Source: Diplosphaera chodatii
Taxonomy: Eukaryota; Chlorophyta; Trebouxiophyceae; Prasiolales; Stichococcaceae
Reading direction: 5' to 3'
Assembly: GCA_032358165.1 (NCBI GenBank)
Contig: JAALGY010000001.1
Coordinates: forward strand, 310,001-374,000
Length of the DNA stretch: 64,000 bases
Positions 47,614-62,684 of the stretch are shown here, piece after piece. Positions within the stretch are counted from its first letter, which is position 1; each line of letters opens with the position of its first letter. Position numbers and translations under genes: made by a program. The notes beneath the pieces are model-generated. The model saw only the letters and a program-made list of their open reading frames with translations. It searched no databases and was not told where the DNA came from.

Positions 47614-50600
47614 CTATGCCCACTTGATGGGCGCGGCGGCTGTTCCCAGCGTGAGCGTCTTGCTGGAGCCCGCTGTCGGCAGCGTCACCGAGTATAGCCG
47701 TGGCTCAGTACCCATCACCTGCAGTGCATGATAGGAGGCACATCAGCTTGTGCACCACAACCAGGCCACGCTCTCAGGCCATGCCGAGCAGACAGACTAC
47801 TCGTCAGACATCGGTGACAAGACAGGTATGCATAAACAGCAGAGGGCGACAGTGGGTCCTGGCCCCAACTCGCTGATGCCAGATGTGCAGCACAGCTTCA
47901 TGACAGCAACGAAGCAGCAGAACCGCCCGGGGGCTCACCCGCGGGTTGGGGTTGGCGCCGCTGACGGCGGTCGACGCGATCATGACGGCCGCGTCGCAGG
48001 CGCCGACTGGGGAGCTCACGGTCAGCGTGGAGGCGGTCTTCGTCACGTCGTCGAACGTGATGGCGTACTGCGGCGCGCACGCGTCCCGCTGGATGCGCTT
48101 CTGCGGTGGCAGATGACCAGCAGAAATGAGCGTCAAGGAGTGACCAGCATGGCACAGCAAGCTTGCCATCCAGATCATGCCCACCGGCACACAAGGCAGA
48201 GCCCTTGATACAGCTGCAGACATGTTACGGCAGCTGCTGCACACCCCATGACATGCTGCGCAGCTGTGACGGCAGGGTTCGTCCATGGCGCGTTCGTCCA
48301 TGGCGCACCTTTGCAAAGGCCAGCTGGTCGTCCAGCTTCAGCGACTGCAGCGGCCAGGAGACCTTGGAGGAGTAGGCGGCCACGATCTTGGTGATCCACT
48401 GCTTCAGCAGGCTGGCCGGCTGTGCGGCGTCAGTGCGGGCGTTGGCCTGCGGGCAGCGAGCAAATTGTCACGCTCAGCACACGCACGAAGTGTCAGAATG
48501 GCAATGGCACCACGTGCCAGGGCCGCAGCAGCCTATCATCGCATCCGCCCCAACACCCTGGGGCAGCGGCCACCTCAAGCGACACTCCTCTGCTGGGAGC
48601 TGCAAGGTGACAGCAGATGCTGTCTACTAGGCACCTGGTGGAACATGTGGCCGTCTGGGCGCAGCGCCAGCATCAGCCGCATCACGCGCGCCTGCTCCCG
48701 GTTCAGGATGTCGGCCCAGGTGGACGGCGTCGTGAATGGCTTGCCCGCCTCGCAGCTGTCTGCGCATACGGGGTGACAGCGTGTGAGCTCATGTCGGGCT
48801 GCAGCAGGGCGGGTGCGACGCACTGCAGCTGAGCAGCTGCGTGTGCAGTGACTACAGCAGTATCCCGTGTGATGGGGTGTGACAGGTGGAGGCGGCGACT
48901 CACTGGTGGGGCAGTTGGCGTTGGAGGTGGTGTTGCAGCAGTAGAACCAGTTGTACAACTCCGCCTCCACCTTCTCGGTGGACACGTCGTAGTACACCTC
49001 GGTCGGGGAGCGCGGAATGATGTAGAAGCCTGCAAGACCGAGGGGCACAGCGCTCACGCACCAGTACACCATGTGTTGTGCAGCAGGTGTGCTCCTGCAC
49101 CACCTGGCAGTGCTTCATAGCAGGGCGCCACACACATGCGAAGCACTTCCCAGGTTGGTGAAGCACCCCACATTCTGACGGCAAGCCAGATCATTTATAG
49201 GAGTGGATGTTCCCTACAGCAAGGGCTGGTGTTAATTGGAACGGCAGCAAGTGTGCAGTGCCAACAATAAGTGGCAGCAGCGGAGGCTGGCGCACCATCG
49301 ACGGTCTGGTTCTCGGCGACGGAAGTGACCTGCGCCTGCCACGGGTTGGCCTGGTTGCGCAGGTGGGGCCACGAGGTGTCGCCGGTGCCTGCCGTAATGC
49401 CGGTGTCCATCAGAGCCTGCAGCAGTCAGCACGAAGGGTTTACCACGTGACAGCAAACGCTCCCAAACTAACGACTGGCAGAAGTAACTTTTATACAAGG
49501 CACGCTCAGGTACCTGTAGGCGGTGTGCATGTCCCACTGATGCAGAGCATGGTCAAACCAATGAGTGCAGAGACAATGAGTGCAGAGACAATGAGTTCAG
49601 AGACATTCGGCCCACCTGCAGCGCGTCCTTGTTGCGGATGCCCGAGATGGCGGGGGTGACCATGGCCGTCTGGGAGAAGCGGTTGAACTTGCCGTTGGTG
49701 GTGTTGAAAGGCGCTGCCGCTTTCTGCACAGCACAGCAGCGGCCGCCATCAGCATTGCTGCAATCAGCATTGCTGCATATCCTGATTTTGCGAGGCAGAA
49801 GTATTTGCACTGAAGCGATCCTATCGGTAGCACGACTCCACCGCTGAGGTCCATGTGAGAGGGGACCCAGCTAGGGGCTCAAGGTGCAGAGCAGCGCAGC
49901 ACTGCACATACCTCCCGCTTCGACGGGGGACCAGCAGCAGCGGGGCTCTCGCACCTGGTTCAGCCGGATCTGCTGGAAGGCGTCGTTGTAGGTGACGTTG
50001 TTCATGTTCTCGTGCGTGAAGGTGTGGTGGCCCAGGAAGAACTGCATGCCGCTGGTCCCGAAGGCGATCTCGTTGTACAGCGGGTCCGTCTTCCACAGGG
50101 TGGCGTTCCACCAGGAGGTGTCCGGGTTGGAGGGCATCAGCGACGTGCCGGTGCCTGTGTACAGTATCGTATAAGATTTGTTCTAACAGCGGGCTGGTAA
50201 ACACCGAAGACGAGTTCAAGCCGCAGATTCAAGGCAATGTACTCTGTAGCGCTGTGGTGATGTGACAATGGCAGACCCCTATGACCGCGCTCTGCTGATG
50301 TGCCCTCTGAAGGAGCTGGCTTGACCAACCGCTCACCTGGCGGCTTCTGGAAGGTCTGCAGCGTGTCGGCGGGCTCGATGTCGTCCCAGATGGCGAAGTA
50401 CTGCTCATTCTGCGTCTGCGCGATGTAGCCGCCGTTGTTGTACACGAACTCGATCTGTGCACAAGGCAGGCAGGCAGAGTCAGTGGAACCGCAATCGCCA
50501 CCTCTGGTTTCATGCGCAAGAGGCACCCTGCAGTGCCATGGGATGCCATGCTGTGGGTGTGTGTACCAATGCATGCCAGCAAGGCGATGTCAACACTGGA

Positions 50601-52817
50601 AGCTGACTGCATAGGGCATGTGCTCAGCGTCATGTTGCAGGATGCATAAACCCACCCTGAAGCTGGAGCCGGCGGGCAGCGCGGGCACGTTGGCGGCGTA
50701 GGTGGCGAGCGCCTTGGAGTCCGCCGCCGTCATGCGGTAGCTGTTGGTCGTCACAAACGGCTCCTCGGTCGCCAGGAACAGGTCGTCAATCTGCGCCAGC
50801 AGTGTCGCGGCCAGGCTGCTCAGAGGCTGGCTTGCCATGTGGGACCCCAGAGACAGTCAGCCACAACATGCCTGCATGCCTGCGAGGCAGGTTGCCAAGC
50901 ACGCTGACAACGTGATGCCCCAAATGCGAGCGGCGGATTTAGCACCTGGACGGAGAACATCGAGTCGCGGGCGCCGGGCAGGATGCCGTGCATGCCCCAG
51001 GCGTAGTACAGGTGCGCGGTCAGGATGCAGTCGGAGGCGAAGGCTGCGCAGGGGTAGAACGCCGTGAACTGCTCGCGCCCCGTGTCGAACTTGGTGGTCA
51101 CGGCGGTGTAGCCGGCGGCGTACGCTGCCGGCGTCACCACTTGCGTCACCGGCTGCGAGGAGGTCCCGGAGTGCCATTCAGTTTGCCGTCATTGCTGGGC
51201 AACACCCAATGCCACCAAAGCCACAGGTTGGCAGACTTCACCATCTGCTTGCCAGCAGACTCTTTGCTATGCATGAGGCGGCCGGGCTTTACCTTGGAGC
51301 GAGTGGTGTTGGTGATCTTGACGGGCACGGTGTACAGGCCGGTCAGGTCCATGGGGGCGTTGATCTTCACGCCGGATGTTGTGACTGGGGCGCCGGTGGC
51401 AACCTTGGCGGTGACGACTGCCGGCGACGGGCTGTTGGCATTGAAGTAGTCCACCTGATGGCAGGTGACAGCAGCTCATTAGGCGAGTGGGTGACAGGGC
51501 CTCCACCGCAGCCACCTCTGCTGTCAGCTGTCTGTCGGCCGGGCGCCTGCATGGCAAAGCTTGCTGGACTGGACCGCTTCTGCACGTCCTGGTACAAGCG
51601 AAGCATCCGTTGCTTGACTCACCCCGAGGCCGGGCGGGCCGCCGGGGATGTCGGCGCCGAAGGTGGGCACAAAGGGGTTCTCAGTCGCCAGCCGCACATT
51701 GAAGGCCACCTGGTAGTCGTAGATGGCGTAGATCTGCATGCAGCACAGACGCTTTGAGCAATCATTCGGAGGTTGAGGAAGCCACCGGGCCCTCAAGCAG
51801 TGTGTGCCTCGTGCCACGCAGATGGTGCGCGACGGCAGCGCGGCATCACCTGGTTGGCGCTGAGCACGCCGCCGAAGATGTTAATCACGTTGGCCGGGAT
51901 GGCGGCGATGAAGCCGTACTTGCCGTTGCCGTTGGCATCCGTGAGGTACTGCGCACAGCACAGGTGTCAGGGGTTGAGAGAAGGCATTTGGGTGCTGACT
52001 CAGGTGTGGCTCTCGTGAGACATACAGGTGAGCGCCAAGGTCGGTGGCTGCATCCCGATCGGCATCAAGAACCGCAGGGAGCTCTCGCGTCGGCTGAGCA
52101 GTGAGGAGTGGTGCATGCTGAGAGGCGGTGCAGGCCTCATGCGGCCCTCGCCCATGCATTAGTGCCCACGCGCACGCAGCCAGCTGTCAGTGCACGCAGG
52201 ACGCCCGATGCCGCACCGAGCTGATGTTGAGGGGCGTTGCGCCGCCGTCAATCTCCGTCGGCTGGATCTCCTTCTTCTCATACGGAGCTCCATACGCCTT
52301 CAGCACCGTTTCCAGGTGGTCGACCTCGAGCGACCTGCACACGGCACACGCTTTAGCAGGCCATGATGGATCTGAGAGCTCAGCAGTTGCCGGTCGTGAT
52401 TGACTGATAGAAGCGGACATTGTCGAAGGCAACGCTCAATGACGCAATACAGAGCTCCGTCCCTGCGGGCAAGTCGCTTGTTTGCCGGTGTGCACCCAAC
52501 ATGCACTTCGACCATGTGCACGCGCTTGAGCTTGCCGCACGCTGCTCCACATCTGGGAATACGCACATATGAACGACGCAGCGCGAGGTTCACACACTGT
52601 TGCCTGCCAACTGCAACCTGCCCCAACAACGACTACGGGCACCCTAGATAGGTAGCGGTAGCTTGCACTCTGGCGGCGCACACAACTGCGGAGCTCACCC
52701 AGGAGTGGTCAGTATCAGCGTCTTGAGCGCCACGGTCTTGGGCGCGGCGGCCACGCGCCCGGCTGCCAGCAGCAGGCAGCAGGCTGCTGTCAAGGCGAGG
52801 GCGGCCATGCGTGCCAT
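47614..52817 (-). CDS. DEAC3: secreted Agd3-like CE18 polysaccharide deacetylase, 717 aa
   Basis: Third deacetylase. Exons: 52817-52699, 52334-52217, 51948-51850, 51733-51623, 51454-51293, 51152-50946, 50790-50656, 50454-50337, 50154-49955, 49723-49616, 49416-49296, 49029-48904, 48759-48635, 48446-48309, 48100-47939 and 47718-47614; 2154 nt in frame. Signal peptide MARMAALALTAACCLLLAAG, cleavage near VAAAPKT. Motifs: IDDLFL (D274, D275), GHHTFTHENM (H400, H404), YCCNTTSNANC and ADILNREQARVMR. Ends PIKWA. Length is a little below the roughly 800 residues I recall for Aspergillus Agd3. Exon sizes match DEAC2 almost exactly, so the two arose by recent duplication; introns have diverged and hold new tandem repeats. 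It is divergent from CRP2 with 380 bp between starts. Confidence 0.9.
48276..48305. repeat. 15-bp tandem duplication in a DEAC3 intron
   Basis: GTTCGTCCATGGCGC occurs twice in a row just beyond the donor of the 48446-48309 exon. No function apparent. Confidence 0.8.
49561..49605. repeat. 15-bp unit repeated three times in a DEAC3 intron
   Basis: ATGAGTGCAGAGACA occurs twice, then once more with one change (ATGAGTTCAGAGACA), ending about 10 bp from the exon at 49616-49723. Confidence 0.9.
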
Positions 52818-53197
52818 TGTGGCGCACTCTCAACCAAGTATGTGAGTGTATCCCGCTGACTTGGGCAATACTGGGAAGGAGTGTAGAACGATGAATGTGA
52901 GGGCGCTACCTGGGTCGCCAGACAAGCACTATCTCGACTGTTGCGGACCCTGTCCGGTTTTAGGTAAGCGGGATCTTCACCGAAGCAGGACGAGGACCTC
53001 CGTACTTATGTGCTTCTTCGGTGCCAACTTGCAGATAGTCCTGACACGAGCAGAGTTGAGCGCTTACAAGTGATCATCTCCGCTCCGCAGCTGACCCAAA
53101 CGGTTTGCGACAGAACACCCACAAAGCCACCTCGCCAAAGACCTCGCAGTAGACTTCGAACCAGAAACAACAGGTGCAGCAGCGTCACTTCGTCGAG
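52818..53197. promoter_or_regulatory. Shared divergent promoter region DEAC3 / CRP2
   Basis: 380 bp between divergent start codons, without an evident TATA box. The leader next to CRP2 keeps the CAGGTGCAGC block seen before CRP1. Confidence 0.65.
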
Positions 53198-54432
53198 ATG
53201 GCCATGCGCAGCCAGTCGATCTGCCTCCTGGCTCTTACAGTGCTGCTGGTGGGGGCAGCGGGCGTCCAGGGGCACGCCTCCTCCAAGCTGCGCGGCATCC
53301 TTGGGCGCGATGCGCCCGGCTCCGGGCAGACCAAGTGCGCAGCAAGCCCTTCGCTTGACTTTTACCGTGCTGTTGGGCTCACACATGCTGATGAAGCCTC
53401 ATCCGTGCTGGGAATACTCTGCTTCACGCAGCAAGCACCTCAGGCCGGCTGTGCCTTCGCTGCAGGGCCATCAGCCTGGACCTGTCCAAGGGCAGCGACA
53501 GCGACGTGCCGGGCGACCTGGTGTGCCCCGCAGGGCAGACCCTGCAGATCGGCACCCTGGCCGCGGCGCAGAACCCGTCCTGCGTGAAGTGCGGCGGCCA
53601 CCTGCAGTTCGCCTGCAGTGAGTTCTCCATCCGCCTCACTGACCATGCCAGCTGCAATAACACGTGGTCTCACAAGGCTTCCCAGTCTGGCCTGTCCCGA
53701 CCGCGTGACTGAAGTCTGCTGCGTGTGCCCTGCCTCACGCTGTAATATGGGATCGTGCATCGGTGCTACCGCATCCTTACAGCTGCGTGTGCGCTGCGCT
53801 GCAGCAGTGCAGGTGGTCCCATATGCACACACTGCACCACTAGCGAAAGTTTGGGTGAACCTGAATCTGATACTGCCTCTCATGCAGATGGCTCCACGTG
53901 CAAGAAGGGCCTGAAGGTGCTGGACACCGCCTCCTGCGTGCAGCCGCTGTGCATTCCAGACGGTGCGCCGGGAGCACCAACCACGGCACTGCCGCTGGTC
54001 GCACTCTGCTGTTGTCCTCTGCGGATGTGCGGATGTCTTTACATGGCGCTCGGCTACTGCTGCACTGTGCGATGGCTGCTGCACGCGCTGGCAGCGTAGC
54101 CGTCATGTTCACGTCTGCTGTGGGCTGGCGCTCTTCAGCAGCTGCTGTCCTAGGGACAGCTGCTGCTGTCCTGCTGCACGGAAGGTTTCATGCTCCGTGC
54201 GCATGTGGGGCCGTGATCCTGATGTGCTCCGTTCAAATGTGCAGAAACCTTCAAGCCCCGCAAGGTGAAGCGCACGGCCAAGGGCAAGAACTTCGGCAAG
54301 GGCGGAGCGGCCACGTTCTCCGCCTCCAAGGAGCTCCCCTGCGGCATTCACGGCCTGCCCTGCTGCGAGAGCGGCGACAAATGCGAAATGGGCCTCACCT
54401 GCGCCAGCAACACCTGCACGCTGGCAGCCTGA
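53198..54432 (+). CDS. CRP2: small secreted Cys-rich protein, 183 aa
   Basis: Close paralogue of CRP1; family unknown. Exons: 53198-53334, 53466-53617, 53888-53962 and 54245-54432; 552 nt in frame. Signal peptide MAMRSQSICLLALTVLLVGA, then GVQGHASSKLRGILGRDAPG. Mature blocks: VCPAGQTLQIGTLAAAQNPS, CVKCGGHLQFAC, NGSTCKKGLKVLD, a basic TFKPRKVKRTAKGK segment, then CGIHGLPCCESGDKC-x5-C-x4-C. The first three exons are exactly the lengths of those in CRP1, so only the last differs (by two codons). The basic middle segment could contact an acidic matrix or the wall; this is speculation. Divergent from DEAC3. Confidence 0.88.
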
Positions 54433-55298
54433 GCGCGTCTGTGCCTGCTGGCAGCCATAGACAGCCGCTCGAGCCTGCCGTGTTCTCCTGCACCGCCTTG
54501 GGTGTATTGCAGTCCAGTGGCCCAGCTGTGAAACGATTTGTTCTTTTCAGGAGTTCCAGGTGTTCCATGGCATAGCTAATAACGTCTGACAGCAGGAATT
54601 GATGATGCGCAAAGGTGCTGATTGCTTCGTGTTTTGGTAGACTTTGCTGCACTGCACACTCGGGTGAAGTCGTTGATCGTTGCGGTCTTGTTGCGAGTGA
54701 AGTCACAAAGTAGCGAAGGAAGACGTGTAAGCAGCAAGTGGAGACTCTCTTGCTCTCTGTCTTTTGCTGCAGCTGATTCCCAGCTCAAAGGCTTCACTGC
54801 TGAGCGCCACATGCATAGCTGCTGTGCCACAGACGCCCACACTGCTGACAACAGTCTGCTGCTGTTGTATCATGCACAGCACTCACGGTTCAGGGCGGTG
54901 ATTAGCACTGACATGCTACTGATGTCATCAGGGGAAAAATCAGTCAGGAGAGCATGCAAGACGCTTCTCACAGCAGCACGCTGCCATAGAGCTGTCATGT
55001 GTTCGTGATGTTGTGAGACAGTCATGCAGCGGCACAGCGCCAATGTAAGCACTGTAGGTGGTGACACCCGTAATATCAATTAACAACTGACCTATCTCTT
55101 TGTCACATGAACACATGTGCAGCTGCTGAGCATGAGCCACACATCAGAAGCATGGTTTGCATCAAGGGCACGCTGATGCAAGCTGAGGCGGGCTACCAGT
55201 ACGTAGCCCACATGACCACCGAATGTGCCTGAACGACAACACAGACTCTACACAAGGCGACACACGCTCTCACTGCTGTGGCACGCGCACCAAGCCAG
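54433..55298. other. Convergent intergenic region between CRP2 and the Sph3-like gene
   Basis: AT-richer, no exon-like frames. Holds both 3' flanks. Nothing else recognised. Confidence 0.55.
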
Positions 55299-56692
55299 CT
55301 ACTCACTCTGTTTCCTAGCCGCTGACACCAGCTCCCCCCAGTAGGACGGCAGCCGGTCCCAGGGGTTGGGCAGCGCCGCGTCTGTGAGGTACACATAGGA
55401 GTAGCCCATCCGCGCGGCCCGCTGCAGCTGGGACCCGATGTCTGCAGCCGACAGCTGGCCCGTTGCATGCACCGCTGCCGCGGTCGCGGCCCTGGCTGGC
55501 CGACCGCCGAGCCCCGTGATGCAGCCGCGCTTCCCGCTGGCCGGCTCCGCCACCCAGCCGGCCCAGGTGTCCTCGAACGTCAGCACTACGTCTGCCTGCG
55601 CACTGCACCGCACACTCAGCGCCAACCACCCAAGGTCGCACCCCTTGGCCTGCTCATTCAGATGCTGAGGTGAGCACCGTGTCCCCGAACAAAAGCAACA
55701 TCGCCTAATGCACCAGGCACAGTCCCTTGCGACTCGTACTCAGCAGCAGCGTGACCTGTGCGAGACGAGACAAGGACAGCACCGCGTGCAGCCTGCTGGA
55801 GCGGCTTCGCACTTCATGTTTCCTCGCACCTCTGCAGCAGCGCTGGCGTCCACGCCGACGCCCGGGTTCAGGACCAGAAGCTGCTCGACGCCCTGCGCCT
55901 TGACGGCCTGCCGCAGCGCCGCGCCGTACGCTGCAAAGCCGCCTGCCGCCTGCGGTACAGCAGTGATGATGACTCGGCAAGGAGACAGAAGTCCTGCAGA
56001 AGTCCGACCAGAAGCACACAACTGCATGCTGCCGGCGGCTCGTGTTGTTCGAGGCAGGTCAAGGCTGCTGCGGCCACATGCAAACGCTATCAGAGGCGCC
56101 GCAAGCCACCTGCAGTCGGCCTGCAGCTGCGCTGAGCGGCATCTGATGGGCGGCATGAGTGCAGCGGCAGCAGCTGGTTGCACATCATGCATGAGCCACA
56201 CCTCGCAGGGCGCCTCGTCCACGAAGATGCCGGCCAGCTGGTCGCCGTAGCCGGCGTACCAGTCCCGCACCGCGGCGAGCACCTGCTGCAGGGGCCGGCG
56301 GCCGTAGTCCATGTGCACATAGCCCACGACGCGCACGCCGCCCTTGGCGAGCCGGCCAAATGTCTGGCGGTAGAGCCCAGTATGCTGGCTGCCAGGCTCC
56401 GGCGGGCCGCTGCAGCCGCCCGTGACGATCACGATGGCCGACGGGCCAGCCTCTGCCTGTTGGAGGCGAAGACCACGGTGTGCTGAGGTCACCAATGCAT
56501 CATGCGCCAGGTGATCATGCTGTGATACTTGTCAGCAAGCGTCATCGCGAACAGACTTGCTGACCCTTGACCCCTTCGCACCAGCTGAGCGTACACGTCT
56601 GCATTGGGGAATATATAGGCCGGAATTAGCAGCGCGGGCAGTGGCTGGTCATCTGCTGTGCTGCTGGCGCCGCAGCAGAACCAGCGCATCAT
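55299..56692 (-). CDS. Spherulin-4/Sph3-like glycoside hydrolase (GH135), 260 aa
   Basis: Predicted endo-acting hydrolase of N-acetylgalactosamine-containing polymer. Exons: 56692-56582, 56456-56202, 55949-55830 and 55595-55299; 783 nt in frame. Family blocks: IPAYIFPNADVYAQL, SAIVIVTGG, RVVGYVHMDYGRRPL, DWYAGYGDQLAGIFVDEAP, AAYGAALRQAV, LLVLNPGVG, VVLTFEDTWAGW and YVYLTDAALPNPWDRLPSYW. Candidate active-site acids are D117/E118 in FVDEAP and E170 in TFEDTW. Length matches the family. An in-frame stop precedes the ATG at 56692 (or 56689), and no signal peptide or membrane anchor is visible, unlike the other hydrolase of the locus, so either an upstream exon is missing or the enzyme is not secreted conventionally. 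The start lies in a 99-bp tandem duplication. Divergent from GFAT. Confidence 0.88.
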
Positions 56693-56837
56693 GCCGCCGC
56701 CACAGCCATCAGAGAGGCCACCTTAGACGCGGGTGCTCAGTGGCTGGTCATCTGCTGTGCTACTGGCGCCGCAGCAGAACCAGCGCATCATGCCGCCGCC
56801 ACAGCCATCAGAGAGGCCACCTTAGACGCGGGTGCTA
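56639..56837. repeat. 99-bp tandem duplication over the 5' end of the Sph3-like gene
   Basis: The block beginning GTGGCTGGTCATCTGCTGTG at 56641 recurs at 56740 with a single change nearby. It includes the two ATG codons and first codons of the gene. In the distal copy the frame runs into a stop, so only the proximal copy can serve as the start. Confidence 0.92.
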
Positions 56838-57000
56838 CACCTATTGAGACATCTGCTCCAACTCTGGTCAGTGTGCGGCATCTATTCGTACAGCATCATC
56901 TCGCTGAACGCGTCTGCTCTGTGCGTACTAGTGTGAATTTCCCCAACTAAACTTCCCACTTTTCCAAAAGGAGGATCTATGGGCGATTTGCTCACAGAGG

Positions 57001-57010
57001 TATAAAAGGG
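57001..57010 (+). promoter_or_regulatory. TATA-box-like element
   Basis: TATAAAAGGG follows GAGG and precedes a GC-rich stretch. It is a good core-promoter match but is about 1.4 kb from GFAT and faces no recognised gene directly, so it may drive an untranslated exon, a small RNA or nothing. Confidence 0.35.
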
Positions 57011-57511
57011 GAGGGCCCAGTTCAGCCGATGGGGCGCTGCCTTTCGGAAGGGTGGGGGTACGGCTGGTTGGGGTCTAGCCCGGGGCCAAGTCGGGGTACC
57101 ACCGCTGGTACGGGCGACACTTGGCAGCGCCGACCTTCCGTCCGCCTGCCGAGCTGTGATCATAACCTCCGGGCACAATCTGGACGTGCCTCACACCATT
57201 CTGCTCATCGCAGTGCCACAATCCGTGCTATCATTTGTCACTGATTGTCATCAGCTCACAGAGAGGCAGCAGCACAGCCGCTTACACCTCACCGGCATTG
57301 GTAGTCGCCTCAGCACACGCGCACACCTGCACGGCGCACAGAGCGCGCAGCCCTCCCCTCCAGGTGGGCAGTAGCACTCGCAAGTAGCTTCTTGCCCCAT
57401 TCGCAATGCAACAACGATGGGCTTCTGGCGGTGGGGATGCCGGCGAGCAGATGGGCACGGTGTTGCGGCTGCAAGGAGAGGTGCAGGCCGTCGGCAGGGC
57501 AGCCTGCAGCT

Positions 57512-57546
57512 CTATCCACGCTCCTGCGTGGATCCTGCGTGGATAG
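57512..57546. repeat. Inverted repeat overlapping a short direct repeat
   Basis: CTATCCACGC at 57512 and its reverse complement GCGTGGATAG at 57537-57546 flank a 15-nt loop. TCCTGCGTGGA is also directly repeated in this block. Confidence 0.75.
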
Positions 57547-57580
57547 TTGCGACATGTGTTTAAGCCATGCGGCAGTCATC

Positions 57581-57617
57581 CAGCCATCGGGCCACGACGG
57601 TCGTGGCCCGATGGCTG
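57581..57617. repeat. Near-perfect 37-bp palindrome
   Basis: CAGCCATCGGGCCACGAC, one central G, then its exact reverse complement. The one-base spacer makes it a cruciform-like palindrome rather than a normal RNA hairpin with a loop. Confidence 0.92.
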
Positions 57618-58388
57618 ACCGCATCCGAGCGTACCTCTGTATTTTGTGATATTCCGTGCGGATGAGCGAACACAAGGGAATGTGTTCCACACTCGTGATT
57701 CCAGACTGCTTTGAAACGTTGTTGAAGAGTTCACGCTGCCCTTGTGCGCGGCAAGTGTGCTGCTTGCTTCGCGAGGCACCACTGTGCTGATGTCGGAGGT
57801 AGGCTTGTCGGATAGTATCGTGCCAAGATACCACATTTGTGGCGATATCACCTTACCGAAGCAATCATTTCACGTCGCATCGGTTTCGGTGGACTGCTGT
57901 AGAATTGTGTCAGTGCCATGCCACCGCCTTGGCCCGCTAGGGCGCAGCAGGTTATCCTTAGGTCGCTGCGCGTCAGCAACAGGGTCGCGACCGAGAAGTG
58001 TGCAGACATGAGGCCACACGGGGCTGAAGCGTACATCCGTCGAGCGCGCTTCCACTGACGCTGCTGACATCACGACAAATTTGGTCGCAGGGGTGCCTGA
58101 GCTTTTAGGGTCTTAGCAAGTTCACCATGTCACCACATTTTTTACTGCGCCTGCTGCCGTGTGGCACCATCGCTATGATATGTTTTTATCAGAGCTGTTA
58201 GTTGGTTTGCAACCGCTCCCTTTTGGCACGGTTAGGCTGAGGCCAGTCAGCCCTTGTCAGCATAGGACCTCGGTTGCAGGCAGCTTCCGACATCGTTTTT
58301 CTCGAACTTGTAGTATCCAGTCTCAGCACTGGCGTCAGATGTGTAGCTTTGCTGTCCTGCAGGTGGGTTGGACCCCCCGGTAGCCAAG

Positions 58389-62684
<4,296 letters not shown>

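Larger units (their letters stand above)
56838..58388. other. Divergent intergenic region between the Sph3-like gene and GFAT
   Basis: No gene recognised with confidence. It contains a TATA-like element near 57001, an inverted repeat at 57512-57546 and a 37-bp palindrome at 57581-57617. GFAT promoter sequence should lie just left of 58389. Confidence 0.55.
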
